Assembly: GCA_016218915.1 (NCBI GenBank)
Contig: JACRCQ010000041.1
Location: 124,001-188,000, forward strand
Origin: Deltaproteobacteria bacterium
GTDB taxonomy: Bacteria; Myxococcota_A; Polyangia; Polyangiales; Polyangiaceae
Direction of reading: 5' to 3'
Length of the DNA stretch: 64,000 bases
Below, in pieces: positions 56,855-64,000 of this stretch; position 1 is the first letter of the stretch; each line of letters begins with the position of its first letter. The notes below the pieces were generated by a model. The model was not told where the DNA came from and made no database searches. It was given only the letters and a program-made list of their open reading frames with translations. The translations under genes and the position numbers were made by a program.

Positions 56855-56880
56855 CCACAGAGTGCACAGAGGTCACAGAG
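56855..56880. repeat. Three CACAGAG heptamers at 9-base spacing
   Basis: CACAGAG occurs at 56856-56862, 56865-56871 and 56874-56880. Such CACAGAG-G/T-x arrays are common in intergenic DNA of many bacteria and produce spurious translated ORFs. A degenerate copy in inverse orientation stands at 57201-57217. Confidence 0.5.
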
Positions 56881-57065
56881 TCTTGAGGGTCCGCAGACTG
56901 GATCGGAGGGCTGGTGCTCGCTGGTACCGCGTGCCCGAGGTGCGCAGGTGGATCGTCGGGAAGTTCGTAGGCGACCCGCCGGATGCGATCCGGGCGAAGA
57001 TGTCCTTGGTTGAAGCAGCCGGCTGAAAGCCGGGGGCTGATGCAAGTCAGCTGCGCGGTTAGCCA

Positions 57066-57082
57066 AGCCCCATTCGGGGGCT
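57066..57082. terminator. Small GC hairpin in gene-free region
   Basis: AGCCCC and GGGGCT form a perfect 6-bp stem with the loop ATTCG. It lies between two convergent genes and could help end transcription, but there is no T-run. Confidence 0.25.
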
Positions 57083-57281
57083 GACGGTCCAGCGTGGCGC
57101 CTAGGGTTGAACGGAGCTGGTCTTCAAGCGATCCCTCGCGTGTCTCCCGCAAGCCCAGCTCGATCCGCGAGAGCAGAATCCCATCCCGATCGCCCTTTCT
57201 CCCTGTGAACCTCTCTGCCCTGCAAGGTAGCCCCCTAGGGTATCCCGCGAGAGCCCCGGCGCTTGGGTTGCGGCCGCGAGG

Positions 57282-60200
57282 CTAGTTGGAAAGGATCAGC
57301 CTGTAGTTCAGGCAGTTGGTGCTGCCGGCGGTGGTGTACACGCGCACGAGCACCGTGGTGGGGATGGTGATGAAGGAGCCGGTCGCCGGGGTGGGATCGC
57401 AGACCGGGTTGAGATCTGCGCAGGCGGCCTGCCAGTTGAACTGCCAGTCGGTGATCCCCTTGGTGGTCGTCCCGGTCTCAGCAACGCTGCAGGCGATTCC
57501 TGCTCCGCCGCATGCGGTGCCGTAGACTGCCATGCGCAGCAGCCCGGTGCCCGAGTTGTCGATGAGCTGGATGCGCGGATTGAAGGCCGTGCTCGCAATG
57601 GTCGTGAACGTGACCCTGAACCAGTCCTCGTCGCCGGTCGGCGTGATCGAGTAGTTGCCGCTGGAGCTCGGCAGGTAGGTCGTGGCGTCGACCGCGACCG
57701 TCGTGGTGGACGTGGCACCGGCGCACGTGTCAGGCATCGTGTCGACCGTGCACTCGCACCCGTTGTTGAACGTGCCGTCCTTGTCGTAGAAGCCCGCGTT
57801 GCAGGTCGCCACGTGGCAGGCAGCCCCGGAGCAGTTTGCGCTCGATACGTTGGCCTGGGCCGGGCTGTTGCAGTTCGTGCTGCAGTTGCCGCAATGCGCA
57901 GCGTCGGCCTGGGAGTTCGACTCGCAGCCGTTGTTGAGCAGACCGTCGCAGTTCTGGAACGGAGCCGTGCAGTTGATCCCGCAGGTTCCACCGGTGCACG
58001 TGGCCGTGCCGTTCGTGGAGTTGCACACGGTCGGGCACGATCCGCAGTGGTTGATGTCGCTGTTGAGGTTGACCTCGCAGCCGTTGGTCACCAGACCGTC
58101 GCAGTTGCCGAAGAACGTGTTGCAGGCGATGGCGCAATTGCCGTTGTTGCAGCTCGGCGTGCCATTGACGGAGCTGCAGGCGGTTGCGCAGTTACCGCAG
58201 TGCGTGATGTCGCCGTTGAGGTTGATCTCGCAGCCGTTGTTGAGCTGGCCGTCGCAGTTGCCCCAGCCGCTGTTGCACGTGAGGCTGCAGGTGCCGCCCG
58301 AGCACGAGGGCGTGCCGTTGATGCTGTTGCATACGTTCGGGCATGCACCGCAGTGGGTCACGTCGGAGGTGATGTCGATCTCGCAGCCGTTGGCGGGGTT
58401 GCCGTCGCAATCGGCAAACCCGGGGTTGCACGCGATCTGGCAGGTGCCGCTCGCGCAGCTCGGGGTGCCGTTGTTGTTGCTGCAGACCTGGCCGCACCCG
58501 CCGCAGTTCGACAGGCTGGTGTTCGTGTTGACCTCGCAGCCGTTGTTCGTGTTGCCGTCGCAGTTGGCAAAGCCCGCGTTGCAGTTGATGCCGCAGACGC
58601 CGGTGTTGCACGTTGCCGTGCCGTTGTTCGAGTTGCAGACCTTGGTGCACGAGCCGCAGTGCTGCGGGTCGTTGCCGATGTTGATCTCGCAGCCGTTGGC
58701 GTACTGGTTGTCGCAGTTGGCAAAGCCCGAGTTGCACGTCTGCAGCAGGCACACTCCGGTCGAGCACGCCACCTGCGCATTGGGGACCGCACAGTTGGTG
58801 GAGCAGTTCCCGCAGTGCCCCGTGTCCGACATCGTGTTGACCTCGCAGCCGTTCGCGATGTTGTTGTCGCAGTTCGCGTAGCCGCCCGCGCACGAGGCGA
58901 TTCCGCACTGGCCCGAGACGCAGTTCGAGGTCGCGTGCGCAGCGGTGCACACTGTGGTGCAGGTCCCGCAGTGGGTCGCGTCGCTGTCCGTGTTGATCTC
59001 GCAGCCGTTGGCCGAGCTGCTGTCGCAGTCGCTCCACCCGCCGTTGCAGTTGAAGCCGCATGTGCCGGCTGTGCACGACGCAGTCGCGTTGTTCGGAGTG
59101 GCGCAGGTCGTGGTGCAGTTTCCGCAATGCAGCGTGGAGATGTCGACGTTGGTCTCGCAGCCGTTGCTCTCGTTGGCGTCGCAGTTGCCGAAGCCTGCAG
59201 TGCAGACCTGGATGCTGCACTTGCTCGCCGAGCAGACCGAGGTGGCGTTCTGCAGATCGCACGGGTTGTTGCAGGCGCCGCAGTGCTGCTGGGAGTTCGT
59301 GGTGTTGGTCTCGCAGCCGTTTGCCTGGTTGCCGTCGCAGTCCCCAGCGCCCGGGTTGCAGTTCGACACGCCGCATACGCCGAGCTTGCACTCCGGGGTG
59401 CCGCTCGGTGCCGTGCACACCGTGCCGCACGTCAGGCAGTTGTTCGGATCGCTCTGCAGGTTGGCCTCGCAGCCGTCCGCAGGGTCCTTGTTGCAGTCCG
59501 CGTAGTTCGCGTCACAGGACGCGAGCACGCACTTGCCTGCAGCGCACTGCGCCGTGGCATTGGCGAACGAGCAGCCTGTTCCGCACGTGCCGCAGCTGGT
59601 CAGCGTGGTGTTGAGGTCCACCTCGCACCCGTTCGTGGCGTCCGAATCGCAGTCTCCCCAGCCAGCGGTGCAAGCCGCAAGCGAGCACTTGCCACCCGCA
59701 CACGTCGTGGTGGCATGGGGCAGGTCGCACTTGCACCCGCACTGGTTCTTGACACCGCCGCCCTCGCAAGTCTCGCCGGTGCCGCACGTGCCGCAGTCGA
59801 CCGTGGTGCAGCCGTTGTTCACCTGTCCGCACGTCGCGCTCAGCTGCGAGCAGGTCTTGGATGTGCATCCGCACTGGTTGTCCTTGCCGGCTCCACCGCA
59901 CGAATCAGGCGCCTTGCAGGTTCCGCAATCGATAGCCTTGCTGCACCCGTCCGAGATCGGTCCGCACGAAGCACCGAGCTGCGAGCAGGTCTTGGCCGTG
60001 CACGCGCCGGTTCCGCAGAGGTTCGGCCCACCACCGCCGCACGTCTGGCCTGATGGACAGGAGCCGCAATCCTTGACCGCGCCGCAGCCGTCCGGCACCG
60101 TTCCGCACGTCACGCCGAGCTGAGCGCAGCTCTTGGGCTGACAACCGCATTCGTTGAGCTTTCCGGTGCCGCCGCATTGCGCAGGCGGAGTGCACCCGCC

Positions 60201-60686
60201 GCAGTCGATGGCTGTTGCGCACCCGTCCGAAGCGAACCCGCACGACGCCCCCACCTGGGCGCAAGTCTTGGGCACGCATGCATTGGTACCGCACTTGTTG
60301 GCGCCGCCGCCGCCGCACAGCTGCCCGGTCTTGCAGGTGCCGCAATCGACCTTCCCACCGCATCCGTCAGGTACGGAGCCGCACTCCGCGGTGAGCTGCG
60401 CACACGTCTTGGGTACGCACCCTCCCCCCTCCGGAGTCGTGTCGTTGATCACATCCGGCTTCGTGTCCGGCTTGGGACCGTCGGTCACCGATGCGTCCCC
60501 GTCTGCAGAAGCATCGGCATTCGGAGAGCCTCCCGTGTTGTAGACTGGCTGATTGGAGCTCGAATCAGCCCCGCACGCTGCCCCTACGAGACATGCTGCG
60601 CCGAGCAGCACGAGCATCGCGGAACGCGGGATGATCCAACCAGCGCGCGTCGTGCGCACGCTACGGGAAGAAGGATGCCCTAGCAT
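57282..60686 (-). CDS. 1134-residue Cys-repeat lipoprotein
   Basis: The start is uncertain. The ATG at 60686 gives an Arg-rich n-region and the hydrophobic stretch AMLVLLGAACLVGAAC; the ATG at 60722 is longer and the one at 60617 lacks positive charge. After an Asp/Ala spacer come five units of the type CxPKTCAQLxAxCGxxxDGCGxxxDCGxC (about 85-310) and then twelve units of the DCDxxxxNGCExN...HCGxCxxxC...C..G.C type (about 330-980), which also make up the protein at 11160. The end domain (DEDWFRVTFTT..., about 1020-1134) matches the end of that protein. More than 150 cysteines. Probably a long disulfide-stiffened surface fibre; the gene downstream (60769) lies upstream in transcription by 82 bp. 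Confidence 0.85.
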   Translation of the reverse strand: MLGHPSSRSVRTTRAGWIIPRSAMLVLLGAACLVGAACGADSSSNQPVYNTGGSPNADASADGDASVTDGPKPDTKPDVINDTTPEGGGCVPKTCAQLTAECGSVPDGCGGKVDCGTCKTGQLCGGGGANKCGTNACVPKTCAQVGASCGFASDGCATAIDCGGCTPPAQCGGTGKLNECGCQPKSCAQLGVTCGTVPDGCGAVKDCGSCPSGQTCGGGGPNLCGTGACTAKTCSQLGASCGPISDGCSKAIDCGTCKAPDSCGGAGKDNQCGCTSKTCSQLSATCGQVNNGCTTVDCGTCGTGETCEGGGVKNQCGCKCDLPHATTTCAGGKCSLAACTAGWGDCDSDATNGCEVDLNTTLTSCGTCGTGCSFANATAQCAAGKCVLASCDANYADCNKDPADGCEANLQSDPNNCLTCGTVCTAPSGTPECKLGVCGVSNCNPGAGDCDGNQANGCETNTTNSQQHCGACNNPCDLQNATSVCSASKCSIQVCTAGFGNCDANESNGCETNVDISTLHCGNCTTTCATPNNATASCTAGTCGFNCNGGWSDCDSSSANGCEINTDSDATHCGTCTTVCTAAHATSNCVSGQCGIASCAGGYANCDNNIANGCEVNTMSDTGHCGNCSTNCAVPNAQVACSTGVCLLQTCNSGFANCDNQYANGCEINIGNDPQHCGSCTKVCNSNNGTATCNTGVCGINCNAGFANCDGNTNNGCEVNTNTSLSNCGGCGQVCSNNNGTPSCASGTCQIACNPGFADCDGNPANGCEIDITSDVTHCGACPNVCNSINGTPSCSGGTCSLTCNSGWGNCDGQLNNGCEINLNGDITHCGNCATACSSVNGTPSCNNGNCAIACNTFFGNCDGLVTNGCEVNLNSDINHCGSCPTVCNSTNGTATCTGGTCGINCTAPFQNCDGLLNNGCESNSQADAAHCGNCSTNCNSPAQANVSSANCSGAACHVATCNAGFYDKDGTFNNGCECTVDTMPDTCAGATSTTTVAVDATTYLPSSSGNYSITPTGDEDWFRVTFTTIASTAFNPRIQLIDNSGTGLLRMAVYGTACGGAGIACSVAETGTTTKGITDWQFNWQAACADLNPVCDPTPATGSFITIPTTVLVRVYTTAGSTNCLNYRLILSN

Positions 60687-60768
60687 ACCGAACAGGATAC
60701 GTGGAGCGGCCGGCGTGCTCAAGAGCGAAACCTTGCGCGCACGCTGCGCTGCGTGTGCTCCGGATCTC

Positions 60769-62139
60769 CTATTTCTTCACGATCCTGACGAGTGTGCCGC
60801 TCGACGGGCCCAGGCCTTGCGAGGTCCAGTATACGTTCGTGTCGTCGACCGCTATGCCGTAGGGAATGATCACGTTCGAGGCGACCGAAACCGCGCTGCC
60901 GCCGCCTACCGGTACCTTCATCACCGCACCGTTGTACTGGTAGACGTTGCCCGTGTAGGTGCCGGCATTGGTCCAGTACACCGATTCGGCGTCGACCGTG
61001 AGCTTGATCGGACAAGCCTGGTCCTGCGCGAGCTTGACCGGGGTGGTCTGGCCCTTGATCAGCTTCATCACCGATCCGTCGTTCTTCGTGCAGCTGCCCA
61101 ACGCGTACGATGACCCCGTGTTGACCCAGTAGATCGCCTGAGAGGTCACCACGATCGCAATGGGAAATGCCTGTCCCGTCGCCACATCGGTCCTGTTGCT
61201 GCCGTCTGCCTTGCTCGCAGAGGAAATCGTTCCCCCAACCGATGCGGTCCAGATCACGGTCGAGCCATCCAGCGCGATTCCTCTGGGATCCTGCTCCCCT
61301 GACACGATCGTGTTCGACGAACCGCCAGCCTTGGGCGCCTTGCGAATCGATCCGTCCGAATTGGTCCAGTAGACCGTGTCCGTGTCCAGAACCAGCCCCC
61401 ACGGCCCAGAGCCGCTCGTGATGTTGGCCAGCCCGGTACCGTCCTTGCCGACCTTCTTCACCTCTCCCGCGCCCGAGTAGTTCGTCCAGTACACCGAAGT
61501 CGTGTCCAGCGCGAGATCCCCCGGCGTGCTCAGGCTCTGCGCAAGAGACTTCACCGTGCCGCCTGCTATCGGGATCGAGTTGATCTCCCCCTGCCCAACA
61601 CTCGCAGCCTGGTTGCTCCAGAACAAAGTGGTCGCATCCACCCCGATGCCCCACGGGATCTTCTGGTTGGAGGCCAATACCAGGGGTTGGCATGTCGACG
61701 ACTTGCAGTCGCCGCCCTGGCAGCTGTGTCCGCATGCACCGCAGTTGTTCTTGTCCGTGGTCGAGTCGGTCTCGCAGCCGTTTCCTTCGTTGCCGTCACA
61801 GTCGATCTTGCCCGACCCGCACGCACCCCCCGTGTCCACTACGTCGGGCCCGACCGAATCAGGTGCGTCCGAATTCGATGCATCTCCATCCGGCGTACCG
61901 GAATCGCCCGAGCTTCCCGCGCTGGACCCCCCCGTGCCGCTGCCGCCACCCGTGCCTCCACCCCCATCGGGCGATGTGCCGCCAGCGCCGCCACCACCCG
62001 CGCCCCCAACGCCACCGCCAGATCCGCCGACACCTTCTTCGGTGGTGTAGCCATCGAGTGAGGCCGTGAACTTGCACGATGCGAAGGCGGCGGAACCAAG
62101 AACAAGAGCCGCCACGCACAAAGAGGATGATCGTCTCAT
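60769..62139 (-). CDS. Lipoprotein with one Cys-repeat unit and a YWTN-type beta-propeller
   Basis: The ATG at 62139 follows AGGTG closely; signal peptide MRRSSSLCVAALVLGSAAFASC. A Gly/Ser/Asp spacer leads to a single unit of the DCDGNEGNGCETDSTTDKNNCGACGHSC kind, the same repeat as in the giant proteins at 11160 and 57282. The rest (about 150-456) is a six- to seven-bladed propeller with blades such as GIGVDATTLFWSNQ, LALDTTSVYWTNYSG, LVLDTDTVYWTNSDG, VDAESVYWTNAG and VDDTNVYWTSQG, the LDL-receptor YWTD-like or DUF5050 pattern. Such proteins are frequent in Polyangia. Expected to be anchored in the outer membrane. It lies 82 bp upstream of the giant Cys-repeat gene on the same strand. Confidence 0.87.
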   Translation of the reverse strand: MRRSSSLCVAALVLGSAAFASCKFTASLDGYTTEEGVGGSGGGVGGAGGGGAGGTSPDGGGGTGGGSGTGGSSAGSSGDSGTPDGDASNSDAPDSVGPDVVDTGGACGSGKIDCDGNEGNGCETDSTTDKNNCGACGHSCQGGDCKSSTCQPLVLASNQKIPWGIGVDATTLFWSNQAASVGQGEINSIPIAGGTVKSLAQSLSTPGDLALDTTSVYWTNYSGAGEVKKVGKDGTGLANITSGSGPWGLVLDTDTVYWTNSDGSIRKAPKAGGSSNTIVSGEQDPRGIALDGSTVIWTASVGGTISSASKADGSNRTDVATGQAFPIAIVVTSQAIYWVNTGSSYALGSCTKNDGSVMKLIKGQTTPVKLAQDQACPIKLTVDAESVYWTNAGTYTGNVYQYNGAVMKVPVGGGSAVSVASNVIIPYGIAVDDTNVYWTSQGLGPSSGTLVRIVKK

Positions 62140-62281
62140 CACCTGATAGAATCCAACCACACCGCCATCGCGTCAACCTTCCTGCCAGGCAGGCCCCCGC
62201 TATCTCGTTGACGTGCTCCGCAGGACGGGGTTTGTCACGAAGGTGTCGCCGAGCTGGGAGGTGAGGTGGGGTCGGATATGC

Positions 62282-62303
62282 GCCCACCGGGCTCCCGGTG
62301 GGC
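62282..62303. terminator. Strong GC hairpin behind the thioredoxin gene
   Basis: GCCCACCGG (62282-62290) and CCGGTGGGC (62295-62303) form a perfect 9-bp stem around the loop GCTC. It lies 17 bp beyond the thioredoxin stop codon in its direction of transcription. There is no T-run behind it, but the stem strength and position fit a terminator or an mRNA 3' stabiliser. Confidence 0.45.
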
Positions 62304-62320
62304 TAGCGCGCTACCGTGGG

Positions 62321-62734
62321 TCAGTTGGGAGGCGACGCGGGCGCTTCCTCGGCGCGCTTGGAGTGCTCGTGCGCAGCTTGCTCAGCCTCGATCTCCTTGC
62401 GGACCTTGTCCATGTCCAGGGCCTTGACCTTGCCGATCAGCTCCTCGAGCACGTTGGCGGGTAGCGCTCCGGGCTGAGCGAATATCAGGATCCGGTCGCG
62501 AAAGATCATCAGGGTCGGGATCGAGCGGATATTGAAGCCCGCCGCGATCTCATGCTCTTCCTCGGTGTTGACCTTTCCGAACGTGATGTCCGGGTGCTTG
62601 GTCGATGCCTTCTCGAAGACCGGGCCGAACGCGCGGCAGGGGCCGCACCAGGGTGCCCAGAAGTCGACGAGCACGATTCCATCCTGGTCTACAACCTGCT
62701 GGAAGTTCTTCTGGGTGAGCGCGACGGTGGCCAT
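62321..62734 (-). CDS. Thioredoxin with charged C-terminal extension
   Basis: AAAGGA precedes the ATG at 62734; 137 aa. WAPWCGPC (Cys30, Cys33) is the canonical active site, the cis-proline is in IRSIPTLMIF, and GALPANVLEEL closes the fold at about residue 108. About 28 more residues (DKVRKEIEAEQAAHEHSKRAEEAPASPP) extend beyond a normal ~108-residue thioredoxin and are highly charged. It reduces protein disulfides in the cytoplasm. The TMEM43-like gene is divergent, 164 bp away; a strong hairpin stands behind the stop codon. Confidence 0.93.
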   Translation of the reverse strand: MATVALTQKNFQQVVDQDGIVLVDFWAPWCGPCRAFGPVFEKASTKHPDITFGKVNTEEEHEIAAGFNIRSIPTLMIFRDRILIFAQPGALPANVLEELIGKVKALDMDKVRKEIEAEQAAHEHSKRAEEAPASPPN

Positions 62735-62898
62735 GGCCGGTTCCTTTCGATGCTTTCGTTGATGTTCTGCTCGTAGGAGCCAAGGATGGGACAAAGGATT
62801 CTGAACGGCCTGCGCATCTGCGAGCGTCGTAGGCGTGCTCTTTTCGACGCGGACCGCGTGTGCGACAATCCCCCGGTTCTCCAACCGAGGGCTCGAGA

Positions 62899-64000
62899 AT
62901 GAACGACCGGTACGTCGAAGTCTCGTCGAAATCATGGGGCGGCCGCCTGATCGAAGCGATCAAGGGCGTGCTGGTCGGCCTGCTGCTGTTTCTGGCCTCT
63001 TTCCCGTTGCTCTGGTGGAACGAATCGCGCGCGGCCCAGACGGCCAAGAGCCTGGAAGAGGGGCAGACCAACGTGGTCGCGGTCAAGGCTGACCTGATCA
63101 ACCCGTCCAACGAGGGCAAGCTGGTGCACTTGAGCGCCCTGGCGACCACCACGGAAGTCCTGCAGGACAACGCCTTTGGAGTCACGGCTCCTGCCCTGCG
63201 GCTGCTGCGCAACGTGGAGATGTACCAGTGGGTCGAGGACAAGAAGACCGAGACCAAGAAGAAGCTGGGCGGCGGAGAAGAGAAGGTCACCACCTACGAC
63301 TACGAGAAGAAGTGGAAGGACTCGGTCGTCAAGTCGAGCGAGTTCAAGGTCCCTGCCGGCCATTCCAACCCTTCGTCCATGCCCTATTCCGAGTTCGACG
63401 TGGTCACCCGCACCGGCATGATCGGTGGATTCCACCTTCCCGAAGAAGTGATCAAGAAGCTGACCAAGCTCGACCCGTACCCGCTCGATGCCCGGGCGCC
63501 AGCCAAGCTTCCCGCCAATCTCGTCGGCAAGGTCCGGACCTTCGAGGGAGGCTACTTCGTGGGGGCTGACCCTGCCAGTCCCCAGGTCGGCGACCTGCGC
63601 ATCTCCTACAAGACCGTCTCGCCCCACGTGATCAGCCTCGTGGCCCGCCAGGTGGGCAACTCCTTCACGCCGTACAAGGCCGAAGCCGGCGATGAAGTCC
63701 TGCTCGTGGAGTCGGGTACCAAGGATGCCAAGGCGATGTTCCAGTCCGCGCAGGAAGCCAACACGATGCTGACCTGGGTCCTGCGCGCGGTCGGCTACCT
63801 GATGATGGCCATCGGCCTGATGCTCATCCTGCGCCCTCTGGTGATCGTGGCCGATTTCATCCCCATGATCGGCAACCTCGCTGGGCTCAGCGCGTCGCTC
63901 TTCGCCCTGGTGGCTGCCTTCCCCCTGTCCACCCTGGTCATCGCCATCGCCTGGATCTCCGTGCGTCCGCTCATCGGTATCGCGGTGCTCGCAGCAACCC
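62899..64000 (+). CDS. TMEM43-family membrane protein (cut by window edge)
   Basis: Open from the ATG at 62899 (GAGGG 9 bases upstream) to the window end, 367 codons with no stop. The N-terminus MNDRYVEVSSKSWGGRLIEAIKGVL is followed by a first membrane helix (LVGLLLFLASFPLLWWN) and NESRAAQTAKSLEEG, the conserved start of TMEM43/LUMA-like proteins. A ~250-residue beta-rich outside domain comes next (TTTEVLQDNAFGV, NVEMYQWVE, YDYEKKWKDSVVKSSEF, RISYKTVSPHVISLVARQV), then at least three helices (WVLRAVGYLMMAIGLMLIL, LAGLSASLFALVAAFPLST, LVIAIAWISVRPLIGIAVL), as in the family. Bacterial members are of unknown function; human TMEM43 sits in the inner nuclear membrane. Confidence 0.88.
   Translation, partial: MNDRYVEVSSKSWGGRLIEAIKGVLVGLLLFLASFPLLWWNESRAAQTAKSLEEGQTNVVAVKADLINPSNEGKLVHLSALATTTEVLQDNAFGVTAPALRLLRNVEMYQWVEDKKTETKKKLGGGEEKVTTYDYEKKWKDSVVKSSEFKVPAGHSNPSSMPYSEFDVVTRTGMIGGFHLPEEVIKKLTKLDPYPLDARAPAKLPANLVGKVRTFEGGYFVGADPASPQVGDLRISYKTVSPHVISLVARQVGNSFTPYKAEAGDEVLLVESGTKDAKAMFQSAQEANTMLTWVLRAVGYLMMAIGLMLILRPLVIVADFIPMIGNLAGLSASLFALVAAFPLSTLVIAIAWISVRPLIGIAVLAAT

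Larger units (their letters stand above)
56790..57281. other. Gene-free region between convergent genes
   Basis: 492 bp with no supported gene; the open frames here lack ribosome sites and domain signals. It contains a CACAGAG triple repeat (56855-56880), a related but degenerate inverse copy (CCCTGTGAACCTCTCTG at 57201-57217) and a small hairpin (57066-57082). The composition is less uniform than in the genes around it. The mirrored repeats suggest debris of a dispersed intergenic repeat family. Confidence 0.55.

Noticed and set aside
1..64000. tRNA, rRNA, insertion sequences, prophage or integrase genes
   Set aside because: None was seen by reading. All long frames are assigned to single genes, and no tRNA-like cloverleaf or transposase motif stood out. 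A dedicated tRNA scan was not possible here.

Overview
The window looks like a chromosomal segment of a predatory or soil myxobacterium (phylum Myxococcota, most likely class Polyangia). The signs are very high GC content, several PknB-type Ser/Thr kinases with a single transmembrane helix and a Pro/Ala/Thr-rich tail, many lipoproteins with Gly- or Asp/Ala-rich linkers behind the lipid cysteine, three proteins with MYXO-CTERM sorting tails, MopE-type DxDNDxNG motifs and giant Cys-rich repeat proteins. I saw no tRNA, rRNA, CRISPR array, transposase, integrase or phage gene. Both edges cut genes: the tail of a probable kinase on the left and a TMEM43-family gene on the right.

Layout. 1-14.1 kb: surface and exported proteins (degenerate FGE-fold lipoprotein, TPR/PEGA-like protein, MopE-motif lipoprotein, CocE-type hydrolase, P-domain protein, Gly-linker jelly-roll lipoprotein, 972-residue Cys-repeat protein) with two cytosolic-looking genes (SixA phosphatase, zinc-ribbon propeller protein). 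14.4-20.9 kb: two pairs of a transmembrane Ser/Thr kinase followed by a TPR/PEGA-like two-helix protein, around a choice-of-anchor-L lipoprotein. 21-26.5 kb: methyltransferase, possible roadblock-like protein, 14-repeat RCC1 lipoprotein and a zinc-ribbon polytopic membrane protein. 26.7-36.4 kb: exported metallophosphoesterase, MYXO-CTERM protein, outer-membrane barrel whose 5' leader can fold over its ribosome site, tandem ICMT-like membrane methyltransferase, exported PEP-synthase-like lipoprotein, Tam-like methyltransferase, Cys-rich lipoprotein.

36.7-53.0 kb is the most unusual part: a dense radical-SAM locus. From a 143-bp divergent intergenic region at 44768-44910 an operon runs right with three cobalamin-domain radical SAM enzymes and two nitrogenase-component-1-like proteins (44911-53035, all neighbours overlapping by 4-26 bp). 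A second operon runs left with a YncE-like propeller, a radical-SAM-fold/methyltransferase fusion whose cluster cysteines are lost, and a cobalamin radical SAM enzyme fused to a second, cysteine-less radical-SAM-like domain. A further radical SAM gene, coupled to a lipoprotein of unknown fold, converges on it from the left. There is no NifH/BchL-type reductase and no nif gene, so this is not nitrogen fixation. I infer a reductive and methylating pathway for an unidentified small molecule or cofactor, comparable in parts list (but not in sequence identity that I can measure) to tetrapyrrole reductases plus BchE-like enzymes.

53.0-64.0 kb: a lamin-tail-domain lipoprotein, a third kinase/PEGA-like pair, a 492-bp gene-free stretch with CACAGAG-type repeats, a 1134-residue Cys-repeat lipoprotein, a YWTN-type propeller lipoprotein carrying one unit of the same Cys repeat, a thioredoxin and the TMEM43-like membrane protein.
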